DNA of 64,000 nucleotides from Rhizophagus irregularis. Its lineage: Eukaryota > Glomeromycota > Glomeromycetes > Glomerales > Glomeraceae. Of this stretch, positions 35,286 to 48,733 are shown piece after piece; positions within the stretch are counted from its first letter, which is position 1; every line of letters starts with the position of its first letter. The notes beneath the pieces are model-generated. The model had not been told where the DNA came from and did no database searches. It worked only from the letters and a program-made list of their open reading frames with translations. Position numbers and translations under genes: made by a program. The stretch is taken from assembly GCF_026210795.1 (NCBI RefSeq), contig NC_089440.1:310001-374000 (forward strand), given 5' to 3'.

Positions 35286-37795
35286 GTTTTATTTCCACAA
35301 TAAAAAACTTTTTTTTTTAGAAAAGAAAAAAAAAATTGTATTACACAATTACGCAAAGTTTACCTTTTTTATTCTTGTAAATCATACATCACATGATAAA
35401 TGCAAATTCATTTACGTAATGTCGGTTAAATCACATGGTGTGATTTTTGTGATACATCTATTATTTATATTGAAGAGTTGTTGTTACGCACAAATATTAT
35501 GTTTAAAACAGTAAATTTTAAATTAGAATAGGTTTATATGAATTATAAATTGAGATTCAATAAAAATGAAGTCGTGCCAATTAAATATCGATAGAAATTT
35601 CATATTTTAAAATTTTTTTTTTCTTTTTTTTTTAAAAAAAAAGAATTATTAACAGATTTCAGTTTCGACTGCTGCGTTGGAGGATAATACCGTAACAACA
35701 TTTGCTCCAATAGTATACGTGTAATAAATGTAAGCACTAGTTTTAAATTCTCAAATTGTAAAAATCATAAGTTATCAATGATAAATATTTACTAATCATA
35801 AAATCAACATCTTAAGCACAAAATATTTCTTTATTTATCTACAAGATAGACGGTTTTATTTTGTTAAGTGACTGAATAATTATATCCAAGATTTTATAAA
35901 CATACCATAATAATATACAATAAAATTTTTATATTCAAAATTACATTTTTAATTGCCAGTAAAATTTATTTGGTCTATAATATTCAATAGTACTGTAACG
36001 TAAGAAATATAATTAATTATTGGCGTTATTACTGTATTTTTTATTATTAATCATTCCTTTCTCTCATATTATTCTAAATTCTAAAATTTGCAGTGCATGG
36101 TCGTATTAAAACAAGTTGGATTAAATACAAATTATTAAACTCAAATAACATTATGTCTATATTCGTTAATGTTACGTATAATAGAGAATGTGACATAAAT
36201 TTACCAATAAAAATAAATTTAGCTAATATAATATATTTCTACAAAGACCTTTTTATATAACTTTATAATAACGGGAATATAATACGATTATAATATTACA
36301 AAATTTATTAAATGGATTCTTTCTTACAATTTTAAATATCATGTTCTCATGTTCACTTTAACGAACTGACTAATTAGATAATAATAGATAAAAAAAATTA
36401 TAAATGTTTCCTATATTAGGAATAGAAAATCGTTGAGAGTTAGTAAAACCAGTGAATTTGATTATAAAAAATGGTTAATTTAATATTTTAAAAAGTATTT
36501 TTTTTTTAAAAAAAAAATTTTGTAAATTTATAATTTACAACCGTTTCCAATTTTTATTCTGACAATAAAGTACTTATTTATCTGCAAACGAATGAGCATT
36601 GTATATTGAAATATGCTAGAAATGTTTTTATTCCAGTTTTTTTTTGTAGTTTTTTTTTCTCTAAATTTTCTAAAGATGTTCATCATACGATATGTATTAC
36701 GAAAATTCAGAATTACGGCTACATTCGGTAACAATAGATAGAGATGACTAAAATGTAAAAACAACAGGATTAATGAGTTAAATCAACATGATAACAAAAT
36801 TTCTAATCTATATTTGGGTATATCAGATATTACATGGGTTATTATTTATTTATAATTTGGATTATAATGTAGATGAGTGGATAAAAATTGGTTAATATTT
36901 GAAAGATTTCTTTACATATTATGAGTACCTTGATACACTGATATGTAGTAGTTCTTGGTAAAGTAACATACAGCTGTCACGTGGATTTTAGCATTAACAA
37001 TATTTACACATTATATTTATAAAAAAATTGTATTTTTATTTTTACAATAAAGAAGAACGGCGGTAACATTAATATATCATATAAATTTTTTTTTAATAAT
37101 AAAAAAGAACATTCAAATAAAGATTTCGTCATTTTGAGATTTAGTAATACCATATTTGGGATACAGTTTATATTTATTATAATTAAAAAATTAATAAAAC
37201 GTATTTATCCAAACAAAAATATATATTTATTTCAGCGATGATCCCGATACAAACCTAAAAAACAGAGTTGGTAAATAAGAAAAAAAGAAACGGAAAAAAG
37301 GCACTTATCATAACCCACGCACAGCATCGATCTGAAAAAAATATGGGTAAAAAAAATAAATAAAAAAATGAAAAAAAGGCGCCTACCGTCCCGCAGCATC
37401 AATCTGATTACCTAAATAGTGAAGAATAAAAAAAAAATTTACCGAAAAAGAAAAAAGATAAAAAAAATTTCGGTTTGTAAAAAAAATCAAACCAAAAAAA
37501 AGAAAAAGTAAATAATTTTTTTTTTTTCAAAAAAAAAAAAATAGAATGAAAAAAAATATTTAAAAAAATTCTGATTAAAATTCCATGAATTGGATTGGTC
37601 GATCAGAATGACCATAAATAGATCAGGCGTAGGCAACTATTCACGTCAGACAAATTTTTTTAGTATTACAATTTCAGCCACTATGAAAGTGTAACCAAAT
37701 TACCAAATTAAGGATTATTTGTATTTTGTGAAACAAACTCCGGAGTTAAAAAACGGTGTCTTCTTAACAATTTTTAAAATTAAATTTTCGTTATT
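35286..37795. other. Intergenic; upstream motifs, A-rich tract, no gene seen
   Basis: CATCACATGATAAATG near 35389 and AAATCACATGGTGTGATT near 35427 are the likely upstream elements of the 33781 gene. From 37260 to 37560 the DNA is dominated by A-runs. Just before the kinase, ACGTCAGACAAATTTTTTTA (37643-37662) also occurs at 59922-59941. Confidence 0.5.
37260..37560. repeat. Low-complexity A-rich tract
   Basis: A-runs of 6-13 are separated by short islands, with two diverged copies of CGCACAGCATCGATCTGA / CGCAGCATCAATCTGA (about 37318 and 37392) that may be a ~70 bp tandem duplication. Confidence 0.5.
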
Positions 37796-40070
37796 ATGTC
37801 AACCATTCGAGATGATTTTGTTTTTGCTGCATGTAATAGAGCATATGCATTAATAGATTATAATATTCATGATAATATAGATAAACGACACGAATTTAGA
37901 ATACAAACTATCCTTACTGATATATCTCTTACAAAAGATGAAAAGTCAAAAGTAATAAAAATTTTAAATGAAAATTATGATTATAATAAAATTCTTTTTA
38001 ATAATGGGAAAAGAAGAACTTGTGAAAATTGTCAAAAAGAATGTTTAGCAACATTATATTGTGAATATTGTATTAGAGATTATTTAAAAGCAAAATTTTC
38101 AAATTGGAAATCTGAAAATAATGATATTGATGATTTAATACAAAAATGTCAAATAGAATCACTTTCTCCTAAATTTGTAATTGAATGGATTCCATATAAT
38201 AATTTACAAAATATAAAATATATGACTGAAGGTGGATGTTCCAAAATTTATACAGCAGATTGGATTGGTGGAGAATATTATGAATGGGATTCTATAGAAA
38301 AACAATTAAAAAGATATGGAACTGGTAAAGTCATTCTTAAAAAATTAAAAAATCTGGAAAGTGCTAATAGAAGCTGGTTTGATGAGGTATGTAATTGAAG
38401 AAATATTTTTAAATCAAAAATATCTAAATTATAATACTATAAAATCTTTTGTAGGCCAAATCCCACCTAATTATAAGTAACAAATATATTGGTATAGTAC
38501 GTTGTTATGGTCTAACTCAAGATCCATCAAATGGAAATTATATACTTGTAATGAAAAAATTAGATTCAAATTTAAGGGAATATTTACAAGAAAATCATAA
38601 TAAACTCACATGGAAAGAAAGGATTAAAATTATTGTTGACATAATTAATGCACTTGAGACAATTCACTATGAAAATGCAATTCATAGAGATTTACATTCT
38701 GGAAATATTTTATATAATCAATATACTAATTATTGGTTTATTAGTGATCTTGGATTTTGTGGACCTGTTGACAAACCATTAAAAAGTATATATGGAAATC
38801 TTCCTTACATAGCACCAGAAGTTACTTTTGGAAAAGGATATACTAAAGCATCTGACATATATAGTATTGCAATGCTAATGTGGGAAGTTTCTTCTGGACA
38901 ACCACCTTTTGCTAATTATGAAAATAATTATAATCTTGCAATGAATACTGTTAATGGTATAAGACCAAAGGTTGTATCAGGTACTCCTTTAAAATATAAA
39001 GGATTAATGCAACAATGTTGGGATGCTGATCCAACAAAAAGACCTGATATTGTTACAATTAGAGATAAAATAAGAGAAATTAATAAATTGTATCACCAAG
39101 ATACTGTACCAAATAATGATATGAATATAATTTGGAAATTCTTGTATAGCTTTAAAACAAATAATTTAGATAAAATAAGCAGTTTGGATATAATGAGTAT
39201 TTATGCAAGTAGTAGCTTATCTATAAGTAAAATTTATCAATTTGAAAATTTACCTGAGCCAAGAAATGCAACTGAAGGTATGATTAATTTTCTTCTTGAT
39301 TTTATTATAATAAAGATTAATTTTTAATCATTATTTTTTATTAAAATATAATAGAAGAGCAAGAAGGTTAGTATATATTTGAATAATTTGATTCTTTTTT
39401 CATTAAAAATCCTTTTTTTAATGACATCATTTTATTTTTAAAAGCATACCATAGCAAACCATATAGTTTTAATATTCCTGAGGATAGTGAGTATTTTTTA
39501 ATTTATAATAACATTATATAATTATATTTATAATCAAAATTCTCTTTTCTAGTTGATGATTTCAATAAATCAAATCAGAATACAATTAATATTTTTAAAG
39601 GTGAATTGTTAAATATCAGATAATATTTTTAAAATTCGCCAAAATATATCATACATTGATTTTTTGTTTTATAATATAGAAAATAGCAAAACATTATCTA
39701 GAATATTTGAAAAATTGCGTCTAGGATCAGGGGATAGTAAGTAATTAATATATGTATATTATTTTTCAATATTAATTATATGTAAATTTTTTTAGATAAA
39801 CAAGATAATTACAAAAAAGAAATTGTAAAACAGAAAGTAAAGAATCAACATGTTGATGGTACGTAAAATTTATAAATTTTGTATTAATAATAATTTTTCT
39901 AAATATCCTTACTATTTTTATAGATGACGAAGAAGATATTTTTAATAATCCAAATTTTCATTCAGAAGATCAAGATGAACTTGAAATCCCTGATGGTAAT
40001 TAAATTTAATTTGTTATAAATTAATTTCATTTTATAATACTAATTTTTAATTATTTTAGACGGGTTTTAA
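37796..40070 (+). CDS. TKL-like protein kinase, nine exons with microexon tail
   Basis: Exons: 37796-38386, 38455-39277, 39355-39366, 39445-39486, 39553-39600, 39680-39736, 39796-39858, 39924-39995 and 40060-40070. They sum to 1719 nt, 572 residues plus stop. Residues 76-92 hold two CxxC pairs (CENC, CEYC). The glycine loop is EGGCSKIYTADW (~145-156), the candidate catalytic Lys182 is in VILKK, HRDLHSGN has Asp276, the Mg loop is SDLGF with Asp295, APE is 317-319 and DPTKRP follows. The 3' exons are 11-72 nt, all joined in phase 1, and encode an acidic tail (FNNPNFHSEDQDELEIPDGF). DLG for DFG occurs also in the 2025 kinase and need not abolish activity. No signal or membrane segment is seen, so it is probably cytosolic. 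Tail exon borders rest on GT/AG and phase. Confidence 0.88.
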
Positions 40071-42040
40071 ATTATTCCCGATTATTATTATTATCATGTG
40101 ATTGTATCGATTATTTACAATTTTAGAATTATTTAAACGCTAAGACTAGTGTATTTAGTTGTTATATATGAATTAATAACAAATGTAGATAAATAAATTA
40201 TTTAAATTACAAATATTTCTTATCATGTAATAAAATGATATGTTTTAACTAAACCTTTTAAGATTGTTATGTCAAAATGAAATAATGTAATATAAAATCT
40301 TAAAATTATCTTGAATCTTATATGTTTTACTAAAAGTTTGGCTAGCTGAAGCATTATTTAAATGATATAAGAGTATCACTAATAATTCTCAGTAGAAAAT
40401 TAATAATGATGGTAAACAATGTAAGAGTTTCTTAAAGATAAAAATCTATCAAACAAACAATGACAAATACAAAAGTAAAACAAGTAAAATACGCGAAAAG
40501 TTTACTACAAAAAAAAAATCTAACAAACAAATCATACAAAAACACAATACTTTGGATAACACAATCTAAACTCTCTGTTAGATCTACTCAGGTGTTAACA
40601 GCTTTTATTCAAAAGCCCTATATACAGTTCACCCTCGCTATAGTGAAGCTCATGGGCTGAAAGTTAAGATTCACTATAGTAAGGGATTCACTATAGCGAA
40701 GGTGGACTGTATTAAGAATTATTATTTATATAGAAAATCCGTACCTGAGCTTTTCTTTACTATAGCAAATTATTCACTATATAAAAATTCACTATAGCGA
40801 GGGTGAACTGTATGTTTACATTTTCACACATGACAGTTTGAACTCATTAAATTTATCCTATTATACTAATATGGTTATCCCTTTTCTATTGCAATTATCT
40901 GCAGAAACCTTTCTATTGCTATTTCGTATAAGTTCCATGTGTCTATATGATTCATCAACTATGTAAATTTCAAGAAACTTCTCTAGCTAAACTAATAAAG
41001 CAATTTCCTAAGGTTATAAATATTAAACTGATACTTATAATTGAATACTTATGAGTCAAAAGTAATAATAATACTAAAAGTGGTTAATTAATTAAGTAAC
41101 TAATAAAACTAAAATATATTTATAAGAAATATTTCATATATATTGTAATAAACTCAGCCATAATCATAGGATTTCTGCGTACTACATCATGTGACTTGTT
41201 CGATCTCTAGTGGAAAAGAAATATTATACTGCTAAAAAATACAGCCATAAAAAAGGAGTAAGATAATGATTTGTATTTCGAGTTGCGCAAATGCATTTTT
41301 TGAAACTTAACCTCATGATTAACCGGTTCTAACCTTTTGTAGCAATTTAACAATTTGGATTTTATTAAAACAATTGATCAGAAATTTATGTAAAATATAC
41401 TTCATTCGCACTCATTACTAAGTAGTTATAAAAATCACTTTTAGTTATGCTTATTAATATTATTAAGGATTTTTCAATATCCGTATAAACAGTTTATAAA
41501 TAATACAATCAAATTTAACTTACAAATGATATTTTGTGAACTCCACTTGCTCTATACTGTTTATCCATCAAAAAATTTTAAATGATAAATAGAATGTACA
41601 ATAAACATCATTTTTATCTTTTCTCATAGAATCCTTCTTTGTGTAAATGATTACTCCATTATACTTTATTATTTTAATTTTATCGAATAAAAATATCAGA
41701 GTATGATGTGATTATGTTAATTTTTTGAAACATTAAGACACTACGGAAAGAATAGCTGCAATTAGGGTTGACCGGTCATGACTCATCATGATCGTGACCG
41801 ACATCAGTCAAGACTTCTATCTTATAATTTTAGAATTTATAATGACACAATGCAACGTTAATTCCATTGAGAAATTTATTGACGTTTTTCAAAACATACA
41901 GTATTGTTAGATTGTTACAAAAAAGTTCTTGAAAGTTAAAATTGATTCTTATTTATTCAGATACTATATTTATTTAAACAAATCAATAAACGAATTTAAA
42001 CATAATTTAGATATTTTAGTTATTAAATTGATAGTTATCT
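40071..42040. other. Intergenic with a TA-flanked MITE
   Basis: The MITE at 40625-40810 is listed separately. At 41759-41815 TTAGGGTTGACCGGTCATG and GATCGTGACCGAC resemble the 25212 element, possibly a degraded end. No gene is seen. Confidence 0.5.
40625..40810. mobile_element. MITE with 23 bp perfect TIR and TA duplication (pogo/mariner type)
   Basis: The ends are CAGTTCACCCTCGCTATAGT and its reverse complement, continuing to 23 bp without mismatch. TA flanks both sides (40623-40624, 40811-40812). A third TIR-like copy, TTCACTATAGCGAAGGTGGA at 40688, ends CTG at 40710 followed by TA. That gives a shorter 86 bp hairpin inside the element (40625-40710). Confidence 0.88.
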
Positions 42041-43549
42041 TTAAATAACTTGAAAAACCTCATAATCTTCTACATTAAAAACATCATAATTTAATCCACC
42101 AATTTTAAAACTTTTTGGCATATCAATTTTAGGATAAGAACATGAATTATAACTTTTCCAGTTACCATCATTATCTTGAAATAAGTCATGACCACTGCCA
42201 AATGCTGGTCCATAATTTTGACAACAATATAAAGCATAATCATAATCTGCGTTAACATGACCCACTTTTCCACTATTAAGATCATTTCTATTTTTAAATG
42301 AAAATAAAAAACTATCTTTTGTTTGCTTCCATTTATTACTTGAATCCCATTGAAGTGGATTATAACCTCCCAATATTTGTTCCGAATTTTGAACTTTTAC
42401 TACAACTATAGTAGCACCTTTATTATCACATTTAGTATGAAATGCTGCAGCTGTATTACCATCCCTACTAGCACGATAAAGTAAATTAAAATTATAAGGA
42501 ATATTACATTCATTATAAGGAGGTTCATTTTTCTTTTCAATCCAACTAGATAAAATAGTAAAATGAATACTATTAATGATAATTGAATTATATTTTGGAT
42601 ATCTAAGAGGTCGTGTATCAATATCTAATTTCTTATTTGAATTCATATGAAATGCAAGTAAATTATCAATCATATCTTCAGATACTAATGCTTTAAAAGG
42701 ATATACTTTAAAAAAAAAATCTTCCGAAGTTATATTATAAAATCTAATCAAAGGAATAAATCTGTGAAGAGTTCTTTCCATAATCATGATTTCTTCTTTA
42801 TTCAATTTCTTAATATCTTTTTGAATAGAAGGATGTTGAGAAAAACTCCATTTAATCAAGTTATCCCAAATAACAACTTCATCGGAAAAGAAATAATCCC
42901 GTTCTAAAAGTGATTCTAATAAAGGTACTTTTAAATTGATAAATTTATCAGAATTAAATAATACATCTGGTTTTTCACAAATTTTATAAAGACAATAATT
43001 CCATAAATCTGTGAAATTCTCATATTGATAAGCAGTTAAAACAATTTCTATAGAATTTTGTTGTAAAAAGTCATATTGGTAATTAATTAAATAATCTTGA
43101 ATAGATTGAATTAATGTTTGAACATTAAGTTCATCTACTGCTATCAAAAGGTTTAGAATTTCTTGTCCTTGTAATTTCGTCAAATCGATCTTACCACAAT
43201 AAATAAATCTAAAATATATATTAAAATAATTAATGAAATTATTGATATATTTGATAATATACTGTATATTTAAATTTTAAATAATTTAAATTTTTTATTA
43301 CCTTAAAATAATATTTAATATTTGAGGGGAAATATTAGGTTTATTAAGTACAAATTTTCCATCTTTTTTATTCGCCCATTTATTAGAGAATGCTGCATAA
43401 AAGTATTGAGATCTAATACATAAAATAAGTGAGTGCGCATGAATTTCAACTTCATCTTCACCAGCGTAAATAATAACATCATATCCTTTATCAATTTCAA
43501 GTAATTTTTCATAATCATTCATAAGCTCTTGAGAATATTCGTAAGACAT
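42041..43549 (-). CDS. BTB-BACK-TLDc domain protein
   Basis: Exons 43549-43302 and 43208-42041 with a 93 nt intron give 471 residues. An in-frame Met 69 nt upstream (43618) would add a hydrophobic leader with no parallel in paralogs; MSYEYSQELMNDYEKL at 43549 matches the 30033 gene and is preferred. The protein ends DYEVFQVI because the stop comes two codons before the usual KK. BACK shows LLERDYFFSDEVVIWDNLI, a departure from KRDDLSLDEI. TLDc has CDNKGAT, ILGGYNPLQWDSSNKW, GPAFGSGHDLFQDNDGNW. It shares its upstream element with the 30033 gene. Confidence 0.92.
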
Positions 43550-43613
43550 TTTTAACAAAGAAAATAAAGACAATAAGAAACCATTTTTTTTTATGCAAAA
43601 GGTAAATAAATAA

Positions 43614-43633
43614 ATCATATGGTTACACCATAT
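43614..43633 (-). promoter_or_regulatory. Upstream element ATATGGTGTAACCATATGAT
   Basis: It lies 65-84 nt before the 43549 start and matches 29937-29956 in nearly every base. Confidence 0.55.
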
Positions 43634-44354
43634 CAGGAGTGGAAAAATCTTGTATTAAAACAGGCTTGATCAACCTACAGTATCACAAGCCACTAATTTA
43701 TTGTTTATCTGAAAATTTAATAATCAATTATACAAAAATGTAAATTCCGAATATTTTATCAAGTAAGACATTTTTTTTTATTTTATTTATTTAAATACAT
43801 AATCCGTCGTCTATTTAAAAATATTTAATTTAGTCCTATATCACGTGATGCGGCTAATCTTTTTTTGCTTTATACGTAGATTTTGCAGTATATACGCAGG
43901 CCCCATGTAGAGGTCAAGTGATCTAAGAAAATTTTACTATTAACTGTTCGCATGTTTTTCAGAGCCGAAATTATTCTAATGTCAGTCAGTTACTAAAATA
44001 GGTAATAAAATTTTGACTGAAATTATTTAAAAGCATCTAAAAAAGGAAAGATCTACCCGATTTACGGAATATCAATCAATGTATTGTTTTAACTTTCTTC
44101 GTTTATAAAGGTGTACTATTTTATTTAAGAGTACCATAAGCTTAGTTTTATATAAATTTTGCCGCAATTATCATTCAAATACAGTAATTAGATTTATTCT
44201 TCCAAGTATTAAAAAGATATTACTTTTGTGTGGGATTCGTTTGTAGATAGTTTGTTATGATGAAAAAGAGAAAGAAATATTGAAGACTAAAATCTAAAAT
44301 AAAAATATCTTTAAATAAAAGCAGGAAATTTTTTTTAAATGTATCTCAATATGG

Positions 44355-44470
44355 AATTTTGTAATTATTTGTTTTATCATAATCTTCCGCATTAAAAATA
44401 TTATAGAATCAAATTTATTAGACTTAGTACTTTACTGGTATACCAATTTTAGGATAAGAAAATCAAATAT
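44355..44470 (-). pseudogene. TLDc C-terminal relic
   Basis: Read on the minus strand, FSYPKIGIPVK near 44465-44432 and NIFNAEDYDKT near 44401-44370 match the YPKIDIP..GYNIFNVEDYEVF end of TLDc genes. The upstream domains are gone. Confidence 0.65.
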
Positions 44471-45118
44471 TAGCAAATATTATATGTTGAATATTTTTTT
44501 ATGTATAACCATTGGTGTGAATTTGAGAATATTCAGATATATTACAAGAATAACAAATGAAAGTAAAGCAATTTTAGAATTTAATTCGTAAATGGGTGCT
44601 ACAAATACAGTGGTGAGCAAAATTATTTGGAAAATTTTAAAGTGAATTTACTCAATAACCAGTGATTATATTTGCAAATAGTTTGATTTATTTAAACGTA
44701 CTTTCTCCCTAATAATTTCTCAAAACTTAATTTTATTGATTTGATCAAATCACTTATACTATTTTTGGAAATAAATTTTAATTACATGACGTTCAATGAC
44801 TTATATAAATTGTTTTTGATTTATCTCAAATACTAGATTAGTTTAATAAGATGAAGAGGCTTTTACATAAACACAAAAACACATTGGGTTAAACGTTATT
44901 GTAATGTTTATTCGTTTTAAATATGCTTAGTAGTATAATAAATAATAAATGAACGGTATAATATATCGTAATATAGAAAATATTCATAAACATATTTTAT
45001 GAAAAAAAAAGCTCTAATAAATAAGATCTCTAAAATCTCAATGAATATGTACTATCAAACTGACTTCAGTAAATTTATGATTTATGTAAGAATAATTTAA
45101 AAAAGTTGTTATGCCAAC

Positions 45119-46583
45119 TTAATTACTAACAACTTGAAAAACTTCATAATCATCCATATTAAAAACTTTCAATGGTATACCTACGTCAGGATAAGAAAAG
45201 TTTTCGTGGCAATACCAGACACCATTATAATAACCTAGATCACTACCACGTCCAAATACTGGGCCATTTAATGAACAACAATATATAGAATGACTATCAC
45301 TGTTACAATAACCCACCCTTGCATTTTGAAGATCATCTCTATTTGCAAATGAAAATACAAAGCTATCGTTAGTGAACTTTCTTGCACCACTTATATCCCA
45401 ACTTAGTGGACTATATCCTCCAACTATTTGATTTGAATTTGCGATTTTTACTATAACTAAAGTAGCACCTTTATTATCACATTTATTATGAAATACTGCA
45501 GCTGTATTACTATCCCTGCTGGCTCTATATAAAAGATTAAACCTATAAGGAATGTATCCATAGAATTTATCTTTCCTATAAATCCAATTTGCAAAAACTG
45601 CAATGTGATTTTGGTCAATTATAACAGAATCAATGTTACTTCTAGGAGGTCGCCTATCATTATTGAATTGCTGATTTCTAGTCATGTTAAATTGAACCAA
45701 ACTATTAACTAAATTATTTGGCATTATTTCTCTAAATGGATATACATTATTAGTAAAATTTTCTGGAGAAATATGACAAAATCTTATCAATGGAATAAAT
45801 CTATGAATAGTTCTCTCCATATTTTCCATATTTGTTTTTTTATCATTTTTCCATTGTGCGGGATCGGGAACTTGTGAAATATTAAGATCATGTTGAGCCC
45901 ACCTAATTAAATTATCCCATATAACAATTTCATCTAGCGGTAAATCGTCCCTGTTTAATATTAACTCCAATAAAGATGCACTTAAACTGTTGAATTTACT
46001 AAGTAATATTTGAGTATCTTCACAAATTTTCTTGATGCAAATATTCTGTAAAACTACAAAAGCATTATTTTGATGAATCTTTTCAAGAATTTCAATAGAA
46101 TTTTGTTGTACATAATTATCTTTATTTTTAATCATATATTCCTGAATATAGTCGATTAATCTTTGAATATTAATCTCATTTACTGCTATCAAAAGATTTA
46201 AAATATCAGATCCAGCTAATTGATCCAAATCAATCTTTCCGCAATAAATAAATCTGAAATTTTAACAAGAAAATTATTAGCATTTTTTAAAATTGTATGA
46301 TATCCATGTACAAGTAATTTTTACTATACCTTAAAATCATATTAAATAATTGAGGGGTAATATTAGGTAAATTAAAAATAATTTTTCCATTCCTACTATC
46401 AAACGATCCATTAGAGAATTCTGTACGAAAATATTGAGACCTTGTACGTAATACAAATGAGTGTGCATAAATTTCTCCATTTTTATTACCAGCATAAATA
46501 ATAACATCATAATCTACTATATTAGTATTAGTAAGTAAACTCTCATAATCATTGGCAACATCTTGAGGACATTCGAAAGGCAT
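45119..46583 (-). CDS. BTB-BACK-TLDc domain protein
   Basis: Exons 46583-46330 and 46253-45119 with a 76 nt intron give 462 residues. Start MPFECPQDVANDYESLLTNT. BTB has YDVIIYAGNKNGEIYAHS and RTRSQYFRTEFSNGSF; exon 2 opens FIYCGKIDLDQLAGSDILNL. BACK ends with the FNNDRRPPR linker. TLDc is the IFANWIYRKDKFYGYIPYRF form with ASRDSN (Ser for Gly in ASRDGN), CDNKGAT, IVGGYSPLSWD, GPVFGRGSDLGYYNG and DYEVFQVVSN. BTB exon, intron and BACK are closely matched by the 48734 gene, the TLDc half is not. Confidence 0.93.
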
Positions 46584-48733
46584 TTTTTAACAAAAGTTTG
46601 AACTAAATTGTTTCGTACGGGATAAAGAATGATATGGATACTTAGTATTTACACAAATTAACATTTATATATTTGTGTCAGTTACACCACATTTTTTAGT
46701 CATTATAGCATTGCATGGTGTACAATCATATGAAATTACGAATTTTGATGAAATGTTGATCCTTTAATAAATAAAATCACGAGTTTTTAAGTAACTTGTT
46801 TGTCGATCATGCTTATCAGGATTCGAATAATTTATAACTTCACAAGTAATTCCTCAAATAGGTTATGCCTTACGGTGTCCGGTCCGATGATCCTTCTGAG
46901 TCCAGTCATGTCAATTTTTAACACGGTTATGTGAATTTGGGTCCGATCATCGGTTGGGTCCGATCGATTATAAAGCTTGATCTACACGATTTTTTTTTTT
47001 TGCTATTCGCTTTATAATGAGAGTTAAAAAAAATTATTTTTACTAAATTAAATATTTAATGGGATAATGGTTGTAGCAGATTTTGCAATAAGCTAATGTA
47101 AAATGTATTCGTATAAATTGCTAGGACCCTCTTGTTTCAATAAAATTAAGATTCAAACATTGTTACTTTTAATTTTTGCATTTTATTGTATAAAATATTT
47201 ATTTAAATCTACAACTAATTATTAAAAAATAAAATGTAGATGGTCATATAAATTTAGTAACCTAGTTCGGTCCGAACGATCAAAATCACAGGACTCAGAA
47301 AAGTTAACTCAGTCCGATGGTAGCAAAGTCCAATTAAAGTTTAAATATCTGCATCACAATTCACATGACTACGCTAAAAATTAACATAACTGGACTCAGA
47401 AAGATCATCGAACCGGACTCAGTAAAGATATACTCCAAGTAAATCATTGATAATTTCATAGATTTTTGCCACGTGCAGTACTTTTGTCATATCGAAATTA
47501 TTGTTGATTTTTACTTAAACCAAAAAAAATCAAGACCAATCAAATGCTTTATAAAATTATATAATTTTAATCTAATAATTAAATATAAATGAAAATGCAC
47601 GAGAATCACACCTTTAGTTGAACCTAAAAGTTTTGCGACTCAATAAAAAAGAGTTTTGCCCATCACCAGTAGCGTGACATATTAGAGTGACAAATACGAT
47701 TTTGCCTACTACTAAAAAATCCTCCGTTCATTGTGATGAAAAAGTAATATAAATGATTTTACTATTTTAATTCAGGAGATATTTTCAAGTCCGGGTCAAA
47801 CACATGCCCTTTGATTTACTACCTAAAGTTACAAAATTTCAAAATTATAATAGCAATTATAATAATTAATTTTTCGTAAAATTAAATTAAGCAATGCAAG
47901 CGATGTATTCTCTAAACATTTACTTATTGATCATTCTTATATAAGCATGCAGTTCAAATTATGGATGTTTGTCAGTATCTAAAAATTTAACGTGTCGAAT
48001 ATTATAAAATCATTATTGACGATTGTATTCATCCAACTCGTCCTGTATATTTGTTTATTGATTTATCCCTTTATAGAAGTATTTTTATATAACCTTTTTA
48101 GTATGCTGTGATTTTTATTACTTAAAATTCTACAGAAATTATTTTGTAAATCAACATTATTCTTATAATTTTATATACTTTAGATAGGTCAATTTCCAAA
48201 AATATTTAAACCTATTTAATAAAATTTAAAAGTTAGCATTAAATAATGAAAAAACATCTGTGACGCCACTCTATACCATCGAAGTATCTTATAATTCCTT
48301 ACTGTATATATTCTTTTTATCAAACAATTATAAAAATATAAACATATTTACGATTGAATTAATTAATAAATTTACAGGTACAAATCAAAATAAAATTTTA
48401 ATAACATCAGGAAATTTTTTTATATGTAAAAAATATGCAATATTTTGTGCATGAAAAAACTGATTTGCACACCCTGAAAATGCACATTAGTTGCCTATTT
48501 AATATATATAATGTATTTTCCATACAATATATTGTAAAAAAATTTGTTAATTTTTATATAAATTTGTACAAAGAATTATACATATAATATTGTTAGTTAT
48601 ATTGCATAAATTTCGAGAAATTTAACTATTTGTGCAATATTGAATACCCTGAAAATTTGTGATGAATGGTATCAACAAATTTAACGTTCCCAAAATTTTT
48701 TAGAAAGTTTATAACTACATGATTGCCTATTCT
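46584..48733. other. Intergenic with a TIR element
   Basis: GTGTCAGTTACACCACA at about 46675 also precedes the 48734 gene (TATCAGTTACACCACA near 50345). The 46870-47425 element is listed separately. No gene is seen in 47430-48730. Confidence 0.5.
46870..47425. mobile_element. TIR element / MITE, ~556 bp, ~65 bp diverged arms
   Basis: Left arm: GTCCGGTCCGATGATCCTTC, then TGAGTCCAGTCATG and TCAATTTTTA..ATGTGAATT. The right arm (about 47358-47425) is its reverse complement with about 80% matching by eye. Internal GGTCCGATCATCGG and AACTCAGTCCGATGG are further copies of the end motif. The exact ends and target duplication could not be fixed. Confidence 0.65.

Larger units (their letters stand above)
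43550..45118. other. Intergenic with a TLDc-end relic
   Basis: The upstream element (43614-43633) and the relic (44355-44470) are listed separately. The rest is AT-rich and no gene is seen. Confidence 0.5.

Noticed and set aside
42091-42285. Alternative-frame peptides inside BTB-TLDc exons (also near 14667, 15697, 30064, 30995, 42406, 43315 and 63459)
   Set aside because: They are overlapping shadows of well-conserved coding frames and share no features other than AT-driven Ile/Met/Leu richness.
43550-43618. Upstream Met adding a hydrophobic leader to the 42041 gene
   Set aside because: No paralog has such a leader, and the downstream Met at 43549 aligns with the family start; the leader text comes from an A/T-rich 5' region.
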